Part shown: in pieces, positions 60,750 to 64,000 of the stretch | Layout: every line of letters begins with the position of its first letter | How positions within the stretch are numbered: position 1 is the first letter of the stretch | Source of the DNA: JBBQZO01 sp038207625 | GTDB lineage: Bacteria; Pseudomonadota; Gammaproteobacteria; Burkholderiales; Burkholderiaceae_D | DNA: 64,000 nt | Assembly (NCBI GenBank): GCA_038207625.1 | Contig: JBBQZO010000008.1 | Location: 124,001 to 188,000, forward strand | Reading direction: 5' to 3' | Made by a program: the position numbers and the translations under genes | Notes under the pieces: generated by a model | Databases searched by the model: none | What the model was told of the DNA's origin: nothing | Seen by the model: the letters and a program-made list of their open reading frames with translations, nothing else

Positions 60750-61292
60750 ATGACTAGCCAATATCACTGCGTCACCCCCGTTGCACTACCCGACGACGCG
60801 CGCATCGCGCGCATGGTCGCGCCCGTCCATTTCGCGGACGCGTATGCGATCGACCTACCCAGCGCCGCCACGCGCGATCCGGAAGTTCTGGCGCGTTTCG
60901 TGTTTGCTCAGCTTCCTGGCTGGGCCAGCGCCTTGCTCAGATTGCGCGATGCGCTGATGGCGCGTTTTGGCCTGAAGACCACCGTTCAACTGGCTGCGCC
61001 GCAGCCGGGCGACACGGTGCGCCGGGTTGGCTTTTTCAAGGTGTATGGCATCACGGCCGATGAGATCGTGGTGGGCGAAGACGACGCGCATCTCGATTTC
61101 CGCTTGTCGTTGCGGTGTTCGGCGCGCCCGGGCGCCGACGGCAAACACCGGCTGGTGCTGTCGACGGCGGTGCATTGCCACAATCGCCTGGGACGCGTGT
61201 ATATCTTCGTCATCGCGCCGTTTCACCGTTTGATCGTCAAGTCCAACTTGCGCCACGCCGCCCGCCGCGGCTGGCCCGCCGCATCCGTATGA
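60750..61292 (+). CDS. DUF2867-family protein
   Basis: A 180-residue protein of the DUF2867 family. MVAPVHFADAYAIDLP, LRDALMARFGLK, the VGFFKVYGITADEIVVGEDDAHLDFRLS core and RVYIFVIAPFHRLIVKSNLR near the end fit it well. It is related in fold to lipid-binding-like (START/helix-grip) proteins; function unknown. No strong Shine-Dalgarno is visible. A repeat tract lies just upstream. Confidence 0.75.
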   Translation: MTSQYHCVTPVALPDDARIARMVAPVHFADAYAIDLPSAATRDPEVLARFVFAQLPGWASALLRLRDALMARFGLKTTVQLAAPQPGDTVRRVGFFKVYGITADEIVVGEDDAHLDFRLSLRCSARPGADGKHRLVLSTAVHCHNRLGRVYIFVIAPFHRLIVKSNLRHAARRGWPAASV

Positions 61293-61613
61293 GATCGGGT
61301 ATCGTCATGCGCTGTGTTGGTGGCGCGCACCGGTTGCGTGCGCTGCCCGGGTGTCCTGGGCCAGCACGACATCGGCGAGCACGCCACGCATACCACGCCG
61401 GCACATCCGCGCAATGCCAGCAACGGCGCCTATGCGCGCGCGTCAACGACCCATCTGCGCGGTCCGGCGTATGCTGATTGTTGCGAGATTTCGTACATTG
61501 AACAGACCCGCGCCCAGCCGGGAAGGTGGTTTCGCGTTATGATTTCTACTCGCCGGGCGCGTGGTGGTGACCTTGCGCGGCCGTTTCCGACAGCTAGATA
61601 TGTGGAGCGAACG
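61293..61613. other. Intergenic, no gene supported
   Basis: About 320 bases after the DUF2867 gene. A frame open from 61314 joins the next gene, but it lacks a ribosome binding site and reads unlike a protein before MMRVRTLVI. Confidence 0.45.
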
Positions 61614-62117
61614 ATGATGCGTGTGCGTACTCTGGTGATCGGCGTCGTGTGCTGCGCGCCGCTGTGGGCCATGGCCGCCGAATGGACACTGGCCGACACC
61701 GAGATGGGGCCCTTGAAGATCGGAATGCCGCTGTCGGCCATCCCCATCGCGATGAAGCAGCCGATCGAGCGGACCATCTACAACCCCAAAGGAAGCTGTT
61801 TCTACGTGTTTCCAAGCAGCGTGGACGGTGTCAACCTGATGATGGAAGGCGATGTGCTGAGCCGCATCGAGCTGGTCAAGCCGGGCATCGGGACCGTGGC
61901 CGGGCTTGCCGTGGGCGACCCGGTCGGCAAACTGGTGCAGCTCTACGGCGGCGCCGCCATTGAGGGGCACGACGCCTATGACGAGACCGTGCCAGAATTT
62001 ACCGTGACGTCGGCCGATGGCCGTTACGCAACCCGCTTTGGCACCCACCAAGGCAAGGTGGCCTACATTGTCGCTGGCCGGGCACGTTCTGTGGCGTATA
62101 TTGAAGGGTGTCTGTAA
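61614..62117 (+). CDS. Secreted hypothetical protein
   Basis: A 167-residue exported protein: MMRVRTLVIGVVCCAPLWAMAAEW is a clear signal peptide with an AMA-A site. The mature part has WTLADTEMGPLKIGMPLSAI and a repeated layout of short beta segments ending in GLAVGDPVGKLVQLYGG, reminiscent of small lectin-like or inhibitor folds; no function assigned. TGGAGCG precedes the ATG. It is followed by the cupin gene after ~90 bases. Confidence 0.7.
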   Translation: MMRVRTLVIGVVCCAPLWAMAAEWTLADTEMGPLKIGMPLSAIPIAMKQPIERTIYNPKGSCFYVFPSSVDGVNLMMEGDVLSRIELVKPGIGTVAGLAVGDPVGKLVQLYGGAAIEGHDAYDETVPEFTVTSADGRYATRFGTHQGKVAYIVAGRARSVAYIEGCL

Positions 62118-62208
62118 GCCGCGCCAGCGGCGCGCGCGCCACTACCCGCAGCGCGACGGAGCTCGGTGTGGCGCACGCACCACCATTTCTTTAGATGTAG
62201 GAGTGTTC

Positions 62209-62616
62209 ATGAGTCACCCCGTATCACCCCAACACATCGCGGCGTCGCTCGCCGAACTGTGGTCCCCGCGTGTCGTGGGCGAAGTCGATGATGCGTATAT
62301 CAAGGTCGCCAAGGTGCATGGTGCGCTGGCCTGGCACAGTCACGATGAGGAAGATGAATTGTTCTTTGTCCTCAAGGGGCAGTTGCGCATCGAGATGGAG
62401 CAGCGCACCGTGGTGCTGGGCGAGGGCGAGATGTTCGTCGTGCCCAAGGGCGTGCGCCACAATCCGGTGGCTGACGACGCGTGCCATCTGATGCTCATCG
62501 AGCGCAAGTCGACGCTGCACACCGGCACGCTCAATACCGCCAAGACGCGCTCGCTGGCCGAGCAGCTGCGACCGCTCGATGCGCCGGCGCCGCCCAGCGC
62601 GGAGTTGGCGTCGTGA
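62209..62616 (+). CDS. Cupin-domain protein
   Basis: A 135-residue single-cupin protein. The metal motif is HSHDEEDELFFVLKG (H-x-H-x3-4-E) and the second is MFVVPKGVRHNPVA, so a metal-binding cupin is likely. TAGGAGTGTTC is the ribosome binding site. The stop overlaps the start of the GNAT gene (GTGA), so the two are coupled and may act on the same substrate. Confidence 0.85.
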   Translation: MSHPVSPQHIAASLAELWSPRVVGEVDDAYIKVAKVHGALAWHSHDEEDELFFVLKGQLRIEMEQRTVVLGEGEMFVVPKGVRHNPVADDACHLMLIERKSTLHTGTLNTAKTRSLAEQLRPLDAPAPPSAELAS

Positions 62617-63065
62617 GCGCCGCGCTGTACCTGACGATACGCCATGCGTCGCTCGATGACGCCGTCGAACTGGCGCGGCTGCTGAGCTTATTGGGTCACC
62701 CGACGACGGCCGCGTCGGTCGAGCAGCTGTGGTCGCAATGGACCTCGGCTGGCAATCTTGTACTTGTCGCGGCGCGTCCCGACGGCTCGCTGGCGGCGCT
62801 GGCAAGCCTGCACCAGATGCTGGTGCTGCACCGCGCCGAACCGGTCGGCCGGATCACGGCGCTGGTGGTCGACGTGGCCGAGCGGGGGCAGGGCATCGGC
62901 CGCACCCTGGTCGAGGCGGCCGAGGCGCATCTGGCCGGCGCCGGTTGCGGCCTGCTGGAAATTACCAGCAACGCCAAGCTGGTGGACGCGCATGCGTTCT
63001 ACCAGGGCCTGGGCTACGAGGCGACCAGCATTCGGCTGGCGAAGCGCCTGATGCGCTCGCACTAA
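62613..63065 (+). CDS. GNAT acetyltransferase
   Basis: A 150-residue GNAT protein with GTG start overlapping the cupin stop. LYLTIRHASLDDAVELARLL at the N-terminus, the acetyl-CoA loop VVDVAERGQGIGRTLVEAAEAHL (RGxGxG-type) and the C-terminal DAHAFYQGLGYE are typical. Substrate unknown. It ends the cupin-GNAT pair. Confidence 0.88.
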   Translation: MSAALYLTIRHASLDDAVELARLLSLLGHPTTAASVEQLWSQWTSAGNLVLVAARPDGSLAALASLHQMLVLHRAEPVGRITALVVDVAERGQGIGRTLVEAAEAHLAGAGCGLLEITSNAKLVDAHAFYQGLGYEATSIRLAKRLMRSH

Positions 63066-63328
63066 CGGCACCGCCGACCTGCGCATGCCAGCCGGTGCAC
63101 CATCGGCGCTGACGCATTGCGCCGCCGGCGTGCTTCGGGCGCGCCCTGGCAAGGTGCGTAGCGTGCGTCACGGTCCCGATTGCGCGCACCGGAGGACGCA
63201 AACGGGGCGCCAGACACACCGTTGCTCCTGGGAAAATCGCTATGTGCGGTAACACACAGACGGCAATGCCAATAGGCAATACTGTCTCGACGTCGCATCC
63301 CTCAGCCCAATTTTCAATTCCCGGAATC
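63066..63328. other. Intergenic before the PAS sensor
   Basis: About 260 bases without a supported gene; the promoter of the sensor gene should be here but is not recognisable. Confidence 0.4.
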
Positions 63329-64000
63329 ATGAACATAAAAAAAGATACGCTGCCCAAGCGATTGATGCTAATCGGCCTATGGATGACGGCGCTGGTGCTG
63401 CTGCTACTCGATGCCCTGGCATGGGACAGCGCGCCGCAGACGCTGCGCCCGCTGATCGGCGCCTGTGGCGCGCTGCTGGTGGCGTTTTTCATGTTGTTGT
63501 GGCTGCGCGTGCGGGTCGCCGCGCGCGACCGCCTGGCGTTTGATCAGGCCGCGCGCGCGGAGGACCAGCCGCTGCTGAAAGTGGGTGCCTTGCAGGATGC
63601 GATTTTCAACAGCGCCAACTTCTCCAGTATCGCAACGGACGCCAAGGGCGTGATCCAGATTTTCAACGTGGGCGCCGAACGCATGCTTGGCTACGCGGCC
63701 GCCGACGTCGTCGACAACATCACCCCGGCCGGCATCTCGGACCCGCAGGAAGTGATCGCGCGCGCCGCCGCCCTCAGTCTCGAGCTGGGCACCACCATCA
63801 CGCCGGGCTTCGAGGCGCTGGTGTTCAAGGCGTCGCGCGGCATCGAGGACATTTACGAGCTGACCTATGTCCGCAAGGACGGTTCGCGCCTGCCGGCGGT
63901 GGTCTCGGTCACCGCGCTGCGCGACGCGACCGGGCTGATCATCGGCTATCTGTTGATCGGCACCGACAACACCGCACGCAAGCTGGTCGAGGAGGAGCAG
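63329..64000 (+). CDS. Membrane-bound PAS sensor, truncated by window end
   Basis: The first 224 residues of a signalling protein. Two membrane helices (LMLIGLWMTALVLLLLDAL, LIGACGALLVAFFMLLWLRV) precede a PAS domain starting near 87 (LQDAIFNSANFSSIATDAKGVI, FNVGAERMLGYAAADVV) and ending in the PAC-like TYVRKDGSRLPAVVSVTALRD. The sequence is open at the window edge after a helical linker (ARKLVEEEQ), typical of the approach to a histidine kinase or GGDEF domain. The output domain lies outside, so the class is unknown. Confidence 0.85.
   Translation, partial: MNIKKDTLPKRLMLIGLWMTALVLLLLDALAWDSAPQTLRPLIGACGALLVAFFMLLWLRVRVAARDRLAFDQAARAEDQPLLKVGALQDAIFNSANFSSIATDAKGVIQIFNVGAERMLGYAAADVVDNITPAGISDPQEVIARAAALSLELGTTITPGFEALVFKASRGIEDIYELTYVRKDGSRLPAVVSVTALRDATGLIIGYLLIGTDNTARKLVEEEQ

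Overview
The window is about 64 kb of GC-rich, densely coded bacterial chromosome. Gene content and order point to a betaproteobacterium of the Burkholderiales, most likely Oxalobacteraceae (Massilia/Duganella-like). The evidence is the pyrG-kdsA-eno-ftsB block, the leuC-entericidin-leuD-leuB-asd-fimV-truA-trpF-trpB-trpA block, a dapA-bamC pair, a PEP-CTERM protein, a porin ending in Phe, and FNR- and LexA-type sites. I found no rRNA, tRNA, prophage, intact insertion sequence or CRISPR array.

Layout. 0-2.3 kb: a decayed glycerophosphodiesterase remnant, a small HTH-like protein and a secreted protein of unknown function. 2.8-4.6 kb: acyl-CoA ligase FadD. 4.7-9.4 kb: a MASE4-GGDEF cyclase, then a Cache/HisKA/HATPase/REC/HPt hybrid kinase overlapping a single-domain response regulator. 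9.4-13.5 kb: a PhzF-like protein lacking the catalytic Glu, divergent from a stand-alone SOS-controlled dnaE2. 14-20.8 kb: a PEP-CTERM protein, pyrG-kdsA-eno-ftsB, an Amj-type lipid II flippase and a metallo-beta-lactamase-fold protein. 21.2-22.8 kb: a REP-like repeat cluster, hslO and a gamma carbonic anhydrase. 23.3-31.6 kb: housekeeping genes (hydrolase, PHP phosphatase, htpX, yciO-like, M50 protease, trpS, methyltransferase, dapA, bamC). 32-40 kb on the minus strand: an Ala-rich lipoprotein, a PLD-like protein, roxA, a secreted protein, mutS and a porin, with slyD on the plus strand. 40.4-43 kb: a redox/stress regulatory cluster (Crp/Fnr regulator, NarL-type regulator, UspA with a perfect FNR box). 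43.4-46.3 kb: a cheZ-cheA pair. 46.5-57.9 kb: leucine, aspartate-semialdehyde and tryptophan biosynthesis with fimV and truA. 58-64 kb: small accessory genes (two GNATs, ABM, DUF2867, cupin) and the start of a PAS sensor.

Functionally the window mixes core biosynthesis (CTP, KDO, lysine/peptidoglycan precursor, Leu, Trp) and envelope assembly (FtsB, Amj, BamC, HtpX, porin, FimV) with signalling (c-di-GMP, phosphorelay, chemotaxis, Fnr/NarL). The most unusual items are: a full-length acetyltransferase whose only well-spaced start is AUC behind a perfect Shine-Dalgarno; an 18-bp perfect palindrome in an AT-rich island upstream of an Ala/Ser repeat lipoprotein; an Fnr-type regulator with no cysteine cluster beside a perfect FNR box; a CheZ with two copies of an N-terminal acidic motif paired with a CheA lacking an evident P2 domain; a strong GNRA hairpin directly before ftsB; and a lone dnaE2 under a near-consensus LexA operator. 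I did not find a clear-cut new multi-gene system. All family assignments come from reading the sequence without database searches.
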